Shown here in pieces: positions 11,201 to 23,719 of a stretch of 42,364 nt of DNA; the stretch's first letter is position 1; each line of letters opens with the position of its first letter. The stretch covers positions 1 through 42,364 of the forward strand of contig CAJVPJ010000124.1 of the NCBI GenBank assembly GCA_910592205.1, read 5' to 3'. The DNA comes from Paraglomus occultum. Lineage: Eukaryota > Glomeromycota > Glomeromycetes > Paraglomerales > Paraglomeraceae. Position numbers and translations under genes: made by a program. Under the pieces are notes generated by a model. The model had not been told where the DNA came from, made no database searches, and worked only from the letters and a program-made list of their open reading frames with translations.

Positions 11201-12422
11201 ATGTGTGGATGGAATGGGGTCTTGTCTGCCTGTTTAACTAAAATGATTGACAGTTTGATTGTTTTTTTTTTCTGTTTTTTTTTTGTATGCATTGCTTTCT
11301 ACTTGTTCGATTATTCGGTGACGATTTAACCTCGTTGTTTCCTCGGTAATGACCGATAGATTTCGAATTACTATGGATTTGGCTCGGTAAGTTGAGTAGC
11401 GAGAATACTGTTGACTGATGGCAAGACTAGCGTATATCATGTGGTCGATTTGTACAATCGAAATAACAAGGAACAGTAGTTAATGACGTAATGCAATTTA
11501 TAATAATAACCATATTGGGACAAAACATTATTAACTTTTAACTTGTTACTCATTTTTTATGCGTCCCGGTATCTTCTTTCCTTACTCTTCCCCGTCTCTT
11601 ATCAACAGGCAGCAGTTCCGAAAGACTGCGGCTTCTCACTCCAATGCCGTGGGTCAGGTTTTGTCTTGCAGGAAGGCCATCCTAACTGTGTTGCTCCAAG
11701 CAAACGACCATACCATACGATTATTCCATCTTTGGTCACCAAGCATGATGAACTATGGGTTTGCTTTGGAGGTAAATGGAAAGATTGTCGGGTTTTGTTA
11801 CATATTTACCCGTTAGTATTAGGTGTTAGGGGACATTGCATTTGAGCAAATATTTACTTTTGATTTATGTCAAATTCTGGAATAGTTATGGGTGGAGATA
11901 TGCAGGTAATTATGAGCTGCATTATGATCAGGAGTAAATGATCACAATGAGTTCCATTCATTGACTTATTGATATGGACAAAAAAATTTTTTTCACAATA
12001 TAATTGTCTTGTTACATTAATTTGATCCGACTATACTCACTCTGAGATGTCACTTTGATTTCTTTTGTCCCTTTACAATTTCTCCATCTTTCTAGCCACA
12101 AGGCCACGTACAAGTATTCCTAAACCTGCTCGAATTTGGTTTCAGTCCACAGATAGCGCTCGACGCACCACGTATTCGCCTTGCTCCTGGAAACGACAAA
12201 GCAGATGAGCAATCATACTGCGTGTGCGTCGAAGAATCTATAGACGAAGAAGCTGGAAGCAAGTTGCGTGAACTGGGTCATCGGGTAAAGGTGATTACAG
12301 GATGGGAAAGAGCTATGTTTGGCAGAGGCCAAGTGGTGCAATTGATTAAGAATAGAAAGGGGGATAGATTATGGGCAGCCGGGAGCGATTTTAGGGGAGA
12401 CGGGTGTGCTTTGGGGTGGTAG
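8249..12422 (+). CDS. Gamma-glutamyltransferase family protein (YwrD-type), 15 exons
   Basis: An N-terminal-nucleophile hydrolase that transfers or hydrolyses gamma-glutamyl groups, for example of glutathione. Exons: 8249-8328, 8617-8674, 8820-8838, 8926-8946, 9017-9107, 9293-9524, 9635-9747, 9843-9889, 10122-10274, 10498-10700, 11030-11164, 11360-11386, 11609-11771, 11886-11905 and 12096-12422. Together they give 1689 nt, 562 aa, with every join in frame. Landmarks in order are [91 protein letters not shown], then the autoprocessing site [11 protein letters not shown] (nucleophile Thr368), [18 protein letters not shown] and VMGGDMQPQGHVQV. The PYHT-type segment replaces the SMSP motif of classical GGT, as in the YwrD/cephalosporin-acylase-like branch. 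No signal peptide or membrane anchor is seen, so cytosolic action is likely. The in-frame Met at 8270 is an alternative start just before the conserved FPSRRSVV. Donor 7 (GTTGGT) is weak but gives the conserved [11 protein letters not shown]. Confidence 0.93.
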
Positions 12423-13967
12423 AGTGGAGGGGGTTTATCTGTGATACGAGTGCGCAAGGTGATATATAAAAGAAAAAGGCCGTTTGTCACAAGAGTAATA
12501 ATAAAAACGATTGTGATTGAAGTGATGGGGGGGGGGGAGGGGGAGGATGGAATGTTACTCTTACTAGAGTTGTCTTTGTCGACATGGGTCAGGTGTTGTC
12601 TTTACTTTTCATCTGTTATTGTTCTGGAACGGTTTTGTTCCCCATAATTAGGTTCACCAATCCCTGTGTTGTTCTAATATGATATCTATTTAGTCACAAT
12701 TCTAATTATGGTTACTGACCATAATAATTAATAGTCATACCTAACAGACTCGGTTATACAAAATAACCTTGGGAATAAGAAGACGGTCCTACTGGTGACC
12801 GCTAGTGTTCTAGTCAGTACTCTTTTTTTATAATTTGAATTAATAATCAACAAGCGATAATTGTAATTCCATTAAAATTCGGTCTATCCAATTGATCAAT
12901 AAATACGTATTTCGCAGCTTTCAATCTTTGACACATAACGTAAACACGATCGTATTGAATGAACGCTGTACGTAAGTGGATAGAATAAACAAACAAATAA
13001 CTTACGCAACTAATTAGTATTTGCCTGTTGTAGAATGCATGCCTAGTCCACTGGTAGCCAGCACGGCTTGGCACAACTTTTTTTTTTCTTCCGGAATTAC
13101 AAATGCAAATCGCATCTTCTTATTGGACTATTCCCCCACCCCCGGCAAGTTAAGGTTTATTAACTGTCATTGAAAAAATTTTTTATGTACATTTTATTTA
13201 TACGATACTTTCATCTTATCTCTTATGGTAGTACTATGATGTAATAGGCTAGCATTTTGGTATGATATTGTCATATCAATAGTCACGTGTTATACACTCA
13301 GATAACGATAAAGAGAAAGAGAATTGCGAATTGAATGTTCAATTACTAATGCGCAAACAGCACAAAGCAATTAAAGATCTTGGTTTTAATAACAATGTCA
13401 GATAAACTTTCGTGCTCTGGAGACACAAGTCAACGCCCAGTCACTTATTCACTCTTTATCACAAAATATATAATTGCGGTGCAGCACCTTATCGCATATT
13501 GTTTCTGAGGCTTGGTTGTTTCACAAGTTTGTCAGCTGATACTTTTGATGGAATTTAGAACATCTTTCTACAACAATATTTCCTACGCAACATCTTGATT
13601 AGGAAAAGGTACTTGTTTAAAGATTCTTTTAAAAAAAATAGTTTTTCCCCTTATCCAAACAGACCCACAATCCCAACGCAACAATCAGGGGCAAATTAAA
13701 AAATAAACACATTGTGGAGGGGTTTTTATGACAATAAGTTGTACCAGGTCACTAAAATATTGTCATTGAAGTTATTTTTGGCGTTCACACAGAGCAGTTT
13801 GGTATACTATAAGGGTATTGTGTAAGTATTGATCTTGCACATAAACTTTAATGATTTAATTGTATTATTATATACAATACTACGCACAATTAATGTTTCC
13901 TTTAGTAATAAAGTTGCTATTTTAATTTCCTTCTTTTCTTTTCCTTCTGTAATACCAACTAGTTCTT
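12423..13967. other. Region downstream of the gamma-glutamyltransferase gene
   Basis: The 3' flank contains a G-run near 12526-12545. From there to about 13.9 kb the sequence is AT-rich without recognisable coding sequence or RNA genes. Small open frames (12441-12647, 12847-13074) show no domain or splice support. Confidence 0.5.
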
Positions 13968-13984
13968 GCTATACACTAGTAAAA

Positions 13985-14172
13985 AAAAAGTTCTTTGATA
14001 AAGCAGGGCAGCCCTATAAGCCACAAAGTAAAAAGCGGTTCGGTTACAGCCGTTACATCATGAACAAAATAGGATTAGAGAAAGGATTAAATTAGTAATC
14101 CTTGTTCAGAATGACCATCAAAAGCTGTGTAAAATTGCTCAATTACTGCACATAGAAAAGGACACTCTTTGG
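13985..14172 (+). pseudogene. Possible Tc1/mariner-like transposase relic (helix-turn-helix part)
   Basis: One frame (from about 13985) reads KKFFDKAGQPYKPQSKKRFG then YSRYIM. Moving one base on, the frame from 14065 reads QNRIRERIKLVILVQNDHQ then KLCKIAQLLHIEKDTLW. The second part has the spacing of a transposase helix-turn-helix (hydrophobic LVQ, then KIAQLLHI, then a recognition-helix-like EKDTLW). A single frameshift would join them. No DDE catalytic part is evident downstream; ORF 14288-14479 is Lys/Arg-rich but not diagnostic. I read it as a decayed N-terminal fragment. The family assignment rests on HTH resemblance only. Confidence 0.35.
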
Positions 14173-15754
14173 CTGACATTTGATTTTGTGCCTGTACTCG
14201 GTCAATTAAATTTAAATAAGTTTAGTTCTTTGTTCTCGAGCATAATGACTCGTTTTACAAGGGTATTAATTAGCTATTACAAGCATCGTGGTACTATTGT
14301 ATTACTACTCTGATTTGGATTTTATTTTCTATAACGGAACGACAATTACAATCATAACCCAACTCGTAAAGGAATTCTCAGCTAGCTTGTGGTCTAAAAG
14401 AAGAAAAATAATTTTTTATCAGTGTAATATCTGGAGCTTTCCGCGTCGATTATTTGGAGTAACGAGTCGAGATAATTAAGTTAAAATAAAAATTAATTGT
14501 CAAATTTTGTGTCAAGTTGAAAGTAAAATTTGTATTCAGTTTTAGGAAAAACTTTCCGAGATCAACATGTAAGGGTAAGGGTTATGCATATTTAGATATT
14601 TTAATCATCCTGTTGATGAGGAAAGACAAACATGGAACTTCCGATGATTGATTAGCAAAAACCTTACAATATGTACTACACTTATAAGGTATGACAACCA
14701 AACTGTCTTTAATGTAAAATCTTGCCGCTTTTCAGGAAATTTTACGAAAAGAACCGAACAGGCTCGGACATGTAAAACGTTTCATAGGCTTTTAAAAATC
14801 CTTGAGAAAAATTTGTCATAAAAATTACTCGTGGGAGAAAAAAGCAGTGCCAAGAACGCAATTAATTTAACCAAATCGCTGAGAGGTGATATAATGGATT
14901 GGTACAACCCTTGCAAAACCACGGAAAACATGGCTCTATAGCATGAGGATTATCATTGCCCTTATTTGCCAATCTCGTCAATTCATTGCAAAGTGATTTG
15001 ATTTGAACACGAATAGCACACAAATAATATGCAGGATTATGAAGCTAGATCATGTTCTACGACAGAGTAGTTAGCAAAACGGAGTAGCGGTACCATCAAA
15101 GAGGCATGTAAACAGTAAACAATAAGTCCATTTAATAATGGAACACAGCTTGATTACAAGAATACATGTATACGTCCATTTGGTTTAATAACTTTATTGT
15201 TTCCTCTTTTACCGCCACTTACAAGCTTGTCCGATATGACATTTCACTATTGTTTTAATTAGTGTGGGAAATCGGTGACAAAAGAGAGCGAGAGAGTGAG
15301 TGAGAGAGAAAAGCCGTTAATTACGAGTGGTCATTAATTTTAATAGTTCGGTTTGTTGCATGGCGACAACGTGGATAATATTCAATAGCGCTGCCATTGA
15401 TCTATACTGTGATACTGCAGCCGCACGATACCATGGAAAATTGATAATACATGCCGTGTCGTTTTTCTTTTGTGTATTATTATGATGGGGGCATATATGC
15501 TAGGGAATTTGGGGGGTGATGATGGATATGAGAGACCCCTACTAACGCAATATGTAAACAAATAAACGAAAGTAAATAAAACGCATTAGGACGAAAAAAA
15601 AAAAGGTTTTCTCTTGAAACATTATTTTCTCTCTGTGCAAGGTGTCAACAAAAATCTCAATACCAGTTTTGAAACAAATTGACTGGTCTTTTTTTCGACG
15701 AATTTAAAATGTGGGGGGAAGTGGTGGGGAGGGTCGTTAAGCTGCAAGGAAAAG

Positions 15755-15769
15755 CCCCCCCCCCCCCCC
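15755..15769. repeat. Poly-C tract (15 C)
   Basis: Uninterrupted run of 15 cytosines, followed by CTCACTCACTC. Non-coding, and prone to length error in sequencing or assembly. Confidence 0.95.
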
Positions 15770-18700
15770 TCTCACTCACTCTTGGTTGAGATGGTTTTTT
15801 TTTTGTTCACATACCAAATATTTCTATTATTTAATTAATAATATTTGTTCTATGCTGGATGATTTGTTGTCTCATTCATTGTTAAATTGATTGCATGTCG
15901 GCAAACAATGACAAACAGACAGATATGTACTAGACGACAAGAAAGGGTTGCGATTGTATAGCACATAGTTATTGGTATAAATCACACGGCTGAGCAATAG
16001 ATTGTTGACACAGTATATATATGGTATAGTGCGCATGCACCAAACAATTATATACCGTATAGTTTATATTTGTATTTACTTTTTACCTCGTGTTTATTTT
16101 TGATTCTTTCTCTCGCAAACGTTTGTTTGGTGCATGTTCGGTAAATATCGGTTAATATCCTGATCCTAGCATTAACGATTATTGATACATATCTACACAA
16201 GAATAGCGTTTAAATCAATCGAATTAGTTATTAACGAGTATAAAAACGTACGCAGATCGGGAACGGATAAGGGATGCGATGGATTGGGACGGGATAGAAC
16301 AAATATAGATGGGTTTGATAAGTAGGTTTGGAAGGTAACAAGACCTTGTCATGTCATTGTCGTTATTTATTACTATTCTTATCGTTGTTGTTTCACTATT
16401 ATAATAATCATAATTATTATCATCGTTATCATCACCATCCGTTATTATTACAAAACGCAGTCACACATCAGAGTATGGGAACAATGATACCAGACATTGT
16501 TGGTAAAGTTTCAGGTGACACATTCATATCTACCATATCTAACTTTACCCATACTGTCAATGCCCTCAATTTCCACTGTTTGTTCGAATTGCCTAGAAGG
16601 CATTCGTATGACAATCATGAGCACCTGATAAGAGACTCGTTAAAATAAATTGTGCAATGCGAATTGCACATGTAAAAATGTAGTTGTGCTACAAAACTGC
16701 TTCCCGGGTCGGAAATGCAAATAGAAAGAAGGTTAAGGGTGAGTAGATTTATATATCGAGGGCGTGGTCATAAAGGATGGGGGGAAAAGCCGTCCAATGT
16801 TTGACAATTTGCTGACTATTTAAAATTGGATAATATGGACGAGTAACAAATTAAAGTTTCTTTGTAGGAAAAAGTATGCGTTCTCATCAATAATTAAACT
16901 GTACGTCTGATGTGTTTGATTTGTGTTTGATTGGTTATAAAACTAAATTATTCAAGAGTATCTGTTTTCGCATAATTGATAAACAAACATTCTACGTATC
17001 TAAGGTTTTCCCTTGATATCAAAATTTTGTCAACCTTCTAATATCCCGTGGGTATATGTCATCAATCTCTGGTCGTACGCGCATTGATTTGGTAAAATCC
17101 AAAGTTTATATCAATAAGATCCCTTCTCCTTATCATAACTGATAGATAATCTCTGCTTGTCCGAATACTCCCATCTAACTGGGATTGGGGGGGTTTTTTT
17201 TTCGCGTCCCGGCTCCCACGATTTTTCCGGTACATCTTCTAATCTGTCTCACATAAAGCTTCGGTTGCATAAACAATCGGTGTAATTTCCCGCACGTTTA
17301 TTGGCAGTCTTTGTTTTGATATCTCCACTTGAGCAACTTCCTATATTAAGTAAACAACATGTAAAAAAAAATTGTCAAGTCCAATGACATTTTAATTTCA
17401 TGAGCTGGGATGGTTTGGCGGGTGACGAATAATGGGGCAGGGAGAGGGGGTGGAGAGGAAAGAAGAGATTGAAAACTTGGCAAAAAAAATATACAAGACT
17501 TTTTTGTTGATTATTGCTGACACATATTTGTTTGGTTGTCGTCTCGCAAATGCAAGTCCCGTCTGTCCCGACGACAAATGGCCGTAGTTTCGGCGATTAC
17601 GCAAAACCTTAACTTTACAGTGGGAGCATTCCGAAGTACTACGTTATACGGCAAGATGAAAGCCGATCAATAAACGGCGATTTACGGTTATACAAATATG
17701 TGGATACAGACAATGATGCACTAATACTAATTTATAGTATCGGACAACGGTTAATGTAATTTTGTATATTTGTATCAATTATTTGTAATTACCATAACTA
17801 TTATTACTAATGTTATATATCGGAACCCAGAGTATTATGGGGGGACGTAACAAAGAGACCAAGAGTTGGTGTCAATATCGTCATGGTGACCTTAATATGT
17901 GTCATCGTGGCTAAGACATACTAATCGAATTAATAATACCGCCACTTGATTATATCGAGTTCTGTTCCTTGTTCTTTTGATGCATTCTGAATGGCACCGC
18001 CACTATAATTATTATTACATTAATTGTAATCGTAACCGTTTTGGCCTTGTCTTGTCTTTGCTTGCGTGATACTATTGTGTCATTATTTACAATAGACTCG
18101 ATGCACTCTTGAATACTTGTTCTTTGTTTCTTTGTTTCTTTGTCCCCTGTTTACCTAAATTCAGAATAATTGAATGACTACATAAACGCGTATATTTTCT
18201 GCAAGGTGTACGTTAATTACATCTCAATACGCCCCTCTCCACTAAAAGTCTTTGGCAGGCCCTGAAGTTTACTGATAAACCATATAAAAAACCTTTTTCA
18301 TAGAAAGTCTGCATATACCATGTAAGGAGTAAGGATTTCAATGAAGCCAATTGCTTGAAAAAATAGTATTATTAAAACATATATAATTATATGTGTGACC
18401 CATCTGCATAGTTAATAATGTCATTATTTTTTCCGAAAAGTACAAGCAATCAAATTATTGCTTCAACCTGTCGGAAACTCTTTGGTTGGGAAAAGATGGA
18501 ATGTGTCTACCGTAAAACTATGAATCATAGTGAGAGAAGGGAGTAGTGATACATAACTCGAACAAGTGGTAGCACGTATGCGTCATGCAGAGAGAGGACG
18601 GAAACTCATTCCAGTTAAGAAACAGGAATAAAGTTCTCAAGTTTTCTTCCAAACTTTCCATGTCGTACTACTGTGATGATTAATTGATGGTACTCAGTTG

Positions 18701-19264
18701 ATAAGAGCGTCGCAATTCCGTGTTCTTGTAGATTGTTAAGCACCTGCGCAGTTCTCTTACAAATAAAAAGATGTATGTACTTGGTTAGAACCGTATGTAT
18801 GCAACACTTGTAATTATCAAACTTGGTTGTATTTACAAGACACTCATTGAAAGGCTGAATACAGTAAATCTAAAGATTATTGGACCTTTGTAATACCTTA
18901 TACTTATCGCTATGTGTAATACATGTAATACACAACCGATAAATAGTTACACCATATATGCTCGACGACGGCAAAGGCAATAAAAATAAGATTGATATAT
19001 TGCAGAACACATAACGTTAACTAATATGAAATGACCAGAATCGTCGATATGAAAATGCATCATGATGTCAATGGCTGAGAAGTTGATTTCCCACTATATA
19101 GAATTTGGAATAGCTTGTGCGATGAGCAGATTTAGTATAGTGGCCAACGAATTGTAAAAACAAACGATTCCAAACTAACTGCACTCTTATTAATTGCATA
19201 CAGCACACGGATTACATCGTGACTTTTGTTTGTTTGTTTAAAATTTTGGGGACAGTGACAACGA

Positions 19265-19315
19265 TAATAATAACAAGAATTAATAATAAGAATAATAATA
19301 ATAATCACAAAAATA
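19265..19315. repeat. Imperfect AAT/ATA microsatellite
   Basis: ATAATAATAAC, AATTAATAATAAG and AATAATAATAATAATC runs, interrupted. Non-coding. Confidence 0.8.
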
Positions 19316-20749
19316 ACCAATTCACACATTCAAACAATAACTAATTAACGTATGTAGGAAAGAGGTACCAAGCATAGCATTTTTTGAAACGGTTACATTA
19401 TGCCTTGAAAATTCGGCAGGGAGCGAATGTATTGGACTGCGTAAGAATTATACTCACGACGCAAACTGTGTAATATATAGTAAGCCTCTTTTTGCTTGTT
19501 ACACATTTACAATAAACTTTTGTGTATCTTTATTAAGAGAATGTGTACCCTCTGAGGCGTTTTTCCAATTCGATACCCTTTATAACTATACAGATTTTAA
19601 AGGAGTGGTATAGTGTGTCAGATTGCGGAATACATGTTTGAATTACGCCACTGAAGCATCTTTAGCCAATGAGACAGTCTTATGTAGTGGGTTGAATAGC
19701 CCATTGATATTTCGGGTTAGATGGTCATTCGCGTTGGTGCGAAAGCGCTGTTCTCCGAGGAGATTGTATAACTAACAAATACGGGGCGTGTATCGAGTTA
19801 TTATATTCTTCTTGCTCGTAGCAAGCCTATCACGAAGCACCTAACGTATTCCCGTATCATACTTGAGAAACCCTTTGTTGCGGCTATATAACAAACAGTA
19901 GTACAACATTGATACGGCTCGACACGTTTTCTACATGATCGACACAATGCCGAGTCACAAGAAAACAAGGGAACAAATGACGAACGATGGAATGATAGAT
20001 AACGTAAATCTTTTGGGGTTTTTGCTTGTCGCTTGTTTGCATGCTTTCTTTTCACGCACGTCTGTGTAAAAATTTGTTACTCGATTGCTATATTTATCCC
20101 GTCGCAAAAAAGCTGACCGGATTAGCATTGTAATACTTGATATGTTAATATTACCGGCATCTTCTTCCTAAAAACCCCATCCTTTCACAAAAGCCCAATC
20201 ATGGTAATAGCAATAGATATGGATGTGGCTATTGTAGAGAAAAAATTTTTTTTTCTTCCCTGACAAATACAATCATTGCTATGTTTATTATCCTTATTAG
20301 TCTTGTTTTCGTTATCACCTATTATGTTAATTCATTTCCATATTTTCTCCCACGAATTTCCGATATATGAAACCGCGGGAAAAAAAATTAAATATTCTTC
20401 TTTTCATTCACATTGCACAAAACAAAAAAGTCACATGTTGTAATAAAACAACGATTGGTCGGGTAAAGAGACACAGATTGAATATACCATTACGTTCAAC
20501 TCGATGGGCTTGGCACATATAATAGACACATAACTATTGGTTATTATTATCAATAAGTCAACCATACTATTTATATCATATTCATGTCTCGAAAAACCTT
20601 GTATGCTCGGTCTTTTCCATTAAAATTTTTTTATGATATTGTTTGTTGGTTGTGCAAAATGATCAGCTAAAGTAAACAAACTGGTATCGCATAAAAGTGA
20701 AACAATAGCTATCAACAGAAAAAAAAAAGCGAATGAGTCATCGGATAGA

Positions 20750-21052
20750 GTGTGTATGTGTATGGATTAATGTGTATGTGTATATGGTGTATATGTGTAT
20801 AAGTGTAAGAGTGTGTCTATCGTATATTGTGTATGTGTATGTGTGTATGTGTGTGTCTATTGTATATTGTATATTGTGTATGTGTATGTATATTGTGTAT
20901 GTGTATGTGTATGTGTATATGTGTGTCTAGTGTGTCTTGTGTGTCTTGTGCGTTTGGGTGTTTGTGTATGTGTATGTGTGTGTGTCTAGTCTAGTGTGTT
21001 TGGATGTATGGGTGTGTATTTGTGTGTGTGTGTATGTGTGTGTGGGCGTTGT
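20750..21052 (+). repeat. TG/GTGTAT-rich microsatellite, about 300 bp
   Basis: Dense imperfect GTGTAT, GTGTGT and GTGTCT repeats on the plus strand. They create overlapping Val/Tyr/Cys-only open frames (20733-20989) that are artefacts of the repeat. The tract is one of the most strand-biased in the window (G/T on plus, A/C on minus). Confidence 0.95.
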
Positions 21053-22051
21053 GTATGATACGAAAAGAGAGAGAGAAAATGACTGATGTTATAAAAAGGT
21101 CAATTTCTCGGACTAGTTTGGTTGGATAAAGAACAGATGACTGTAATGGGGTATATTTGTTTCACACATATTATACATTAAGTATATATTCCATGCTTTG
21201 CTTTGCCGTAGAATATTGTTTCTTAGTTGTTCTATTGACTAGCCTAAATTCGTGTTTATTTTTAAACAGTTGTGGAGTCTCAATGGGCAATTGTATATAC
21301 CATTTATAATAGATAAACAAACAAACATATAGATGTTCATTCAATTCAGTACATTATATATATGATATAATATATGATATATATATTCATTCCTATCACG
21401 CAGCTAACTTCTATATTTATCATCCATTCGAGAAAAAAAGGGGAGGGGTGATGACATTAGAGGGCTGATGGCATTAGAGGGGGGGGGGGGGGGGAAACGG
21501 GTCTGGGGTGTATTGTCAAGGTATCCCTGTCGTAACGGGTGATGTTTGCAAGATTATCATATTTATTAATAATCGTAAACAAGTATATTTGGTGTTTATG
21601 AATACAAATAAGTATCACATAATAGGGCAATATTTATATTCATAATGCACTGTATATAATATAAATGTTAATAAACAACATGAATATAAAAACATGCAAC
21701 TCATACAATAATCAACCAATATAAATTAGCAATTGTTTGTATATTTTACTTTAATATTTACGTTGAATTATTTGTACACAAAAACCTTACCCAATCCTAT
21801 ATATATATACATCCAGAACAAATCGTCCTTCACTGCCTTAACAAACTCTTTCACTTTCCCGATCGCTTGTTTAAGTCTGAGTTCTATGACTCAAGAAAGC
21901 AAGGAAGATTTATGATATATTCCTCTAAATGTCAACCGTAGTCTCTCTACACTCCACCCAGACCACTCCCATTACTATCACGACGAATTGTTAATATTTT
22001 CCTCGCTTCTCTCCACAAAAACACAAAACACGTCTGCAACGCATTTCCAAG
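21053..22051. other. Upstream region of the forkhead gene
   Basis: Contains an AT palindromic tract (21354-21386, TATATATGATATAATATATG type) and a 16-base G run (21479-21494). The G run follows two near-identical copies of TGATGRCATTAGAGG. A CCAAT (21792-21796) and a TATATATATATA tract (21799-21810) lie 240-260 bp before the forkhead ATG and could be the core promoter. A pyrimidine-rich stretch precedes the ATG. Confidence 0.5.
21479..21494. repeat. Poly-G tract (16 G)
   Basis: Uninterrupted run of 16 guanines upstream of the forkhead gene, in a region of imperfect direct repeats. Potentially G-quadruplex-forming and error-prone in sequencing. Confidence 0.95.
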
Positions 22052-23719
22052 ATGCATCCACCGCCTTCACATCCACCCTTTATTCAGTCGCATGAAAATG
22101 CGTATCCCGCAACAAGACAACAGCTACCTCCTATTGATACCTTCTTTCAGTCGCGGAGTCATTCTTTCTTTCCTAGCAGTCCATCAGCACCTTCCCCTTC
22201 CGTCGCCTTTCAACAGACCTCAGTACATTCTAACCATCAAACGCTAGTGAATTCTCATAATTATCCATCTCATCTCCCCCCACAACAACAATCGATGGCA
22301 GAAATGGCTCCGCGAGCTCCTCCATCTCAGTATCCATATCAACAGATACATCCGGCTCCTCCCTACCCTCCTCCCCCTCCTCATTCTCATATACCGGCGC
22401 CTCAAAACATGCAAATATCTCCTCAACAACGCATAGCTCCTTATGCCCATCACCAGCAATTTACACAACCATCTACATTGTCTATATCACCATCACAGCA
22501 ACAACCCCCATTAATATATCCTTCTCCATTACACTATCAACAACATCACTCTCACGCAAATTCTCATCAACGGCCCACTCAAACTCAACGTTCCCAACAA
22601 CCTCTTCAGCCTCGACCAACTCTACGTTTTACCGGCCCTATTCGCGGTGGCACTCCAATGAACACGGTCGAGCAGTTCGTGACTGTCACTCCCGAACTGA
22701 ATAGCAAGTCTACCAGGAAACGCCGTAGGCCACCTTATTCATATTCTTCGTTGATTGCCCAGGCGATATTGAGTTCGCCAGAGAAGAGACTGACATTGAA
22801 AGAAATTTACAAATGGATTATGGACAAATATCCGTCCATGTACAAGCCCGATGACACAGGTTGGCAGGCAAGTATTGTGGTTTTCTCATCTCGTAAAAAA
22901 AAAAAAGAGAATAGATTGTTTGGATGGAGGGAGGGGGGGAGGTTGGCAAAGAGAATTGTAGTTAGTATCGACAATTAGTCATTGACAGACGATAAAACAC
23001 ACACACAAACTGCACACACACACTGCACACACATATACGCCTAATCTGCTAACACGCTTTCCCTTTTCTTTCAAAACCAATAGAACACGATTCGCCATAA
23101 TCTCTCCTTGAACAGATGCTTCAAGCGAGTCCCACGATCAGACACAGAACTAGGTCCAGGAACCAACAGCTCAAAAGGAAAAGGGGGTTACTGGACAATA
23201 GACCCAGAACACATGCATTCATATCATGATGGTGTCTTTGCTAGAGGAGGCGTACAACGACGTCGTCCAGGTGAAACGACCTCATCCACCGCTGCTTCCT
23301 CTCCCCAATCTGCAGTCGTAGGAGACGACGATGCTTCCGATGCTTCCGATGCTGACGATGCCTCAGATTGTGCCCAATCCGATTCGGCAAGACAATCGAA
23401 ATCATCTCCTGCTCCTACTAATGATACGTACAGTGACGGAGCTTTGTCTCCGTTAACTCCCGAATCCAATTCGCCTCCATCACCGATATCGATGACCGGT
23501 CAGTTGGGGTTAGAAAAGGAGAAGAATAATTCGCATATAGATGTGGGTAATCGTGACGTATTCCATAACGACGGGTTGAATGTAAATAATAATATAGATC
23601 AAATAGACGTTTGGGGAAAAAAGAAAGTTGAAGTGAGATCATGCGGGAACGGGGATAAGAAAAAAGACAAAGACGATTCCTCCAAAGGGGCGATGCTTAT
23701 TCGAAATTTGTTAAATTAA
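22052..23719 (+). CDS. Forkhead (winged-helix) transcription factor
   Basis: A nuclear DNA-binding regulator. In fungi, forkhead factors control the cell cycle, ribosomal genes or development; the subfamily here is not certain. Two exons, 22052-22867 and 23084-23719 (483 aa, phase 0). Residues 1-215 are Pro/Gln/His-rich and disordered, typical of activation regions. The forkhead domain runs from about 227 ([14 protein letters not shown]) through [10 protein letters not shown] to DDTGWQ at the end of exon 1. It continues in exon 2 as [18 protein letters not shown] and, after a short basic linker, [13 protein letters not shown]. All forkhead hallmarks are present. The intron splits the recognition helix and starts with GC (CAG|GCAAGT) instead of GT. 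The C-terminal tail has an Asp-Ala-Ser repeat (codon unit GATGCTTCC, about 23331-23355), Ser/Pro-rich stretches and a Lys/Asp-rich end. No FHA domain is visible. Confidence 0.93.
22868..23083 (+). other. GC-AG intron in the forkhead gene
   Basis: The donor is CAG|GCAAGT, which matches the strict consensus of the minor GC class of U2 introns. The acceptor is CCAATAG. Splicing here is the only way to recover the invariant [12 protein letters not shown] sequence of forkhead domains, and the nearest GT (four bases on) shifts the frame. The intron (216 bp) also carries a CACACA-rich tract (22995-23035). Confidence 0.88.

Larger units (their letters stand above)
14180..20730. other. Long gene-poor AT-rich region
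   Basis: About 6.5 kb with no exon chain, tRNA or other RNA gene that I can support. Low-complexity features are a 15-base C run (15755-15769), a G-rich tract at 17403-17455 and AAT-type runs near 16400-16450 and 19265-19315. The longest ORF (16328-16648) starts at a non-ATG codon, is His/Tyr-rich through ATT/CAT repeats and looks spurious. Decayed transposon sequence may be present but is not recognisable by eye. Confidence 0.5.

Noticed and set aside
20733-20989. Overlapping Val/Tyr/Cys-rich ORFs
   Set aside because: Produced entirely by the TG-rich microsatellite.
23224-23642. Minus-strand ORFs opposite forkhead exon 2
   Set aside because: Antisense shadows of a GC-balanced coding exon; the plus strand holds the conserved domain and a plausible tail.
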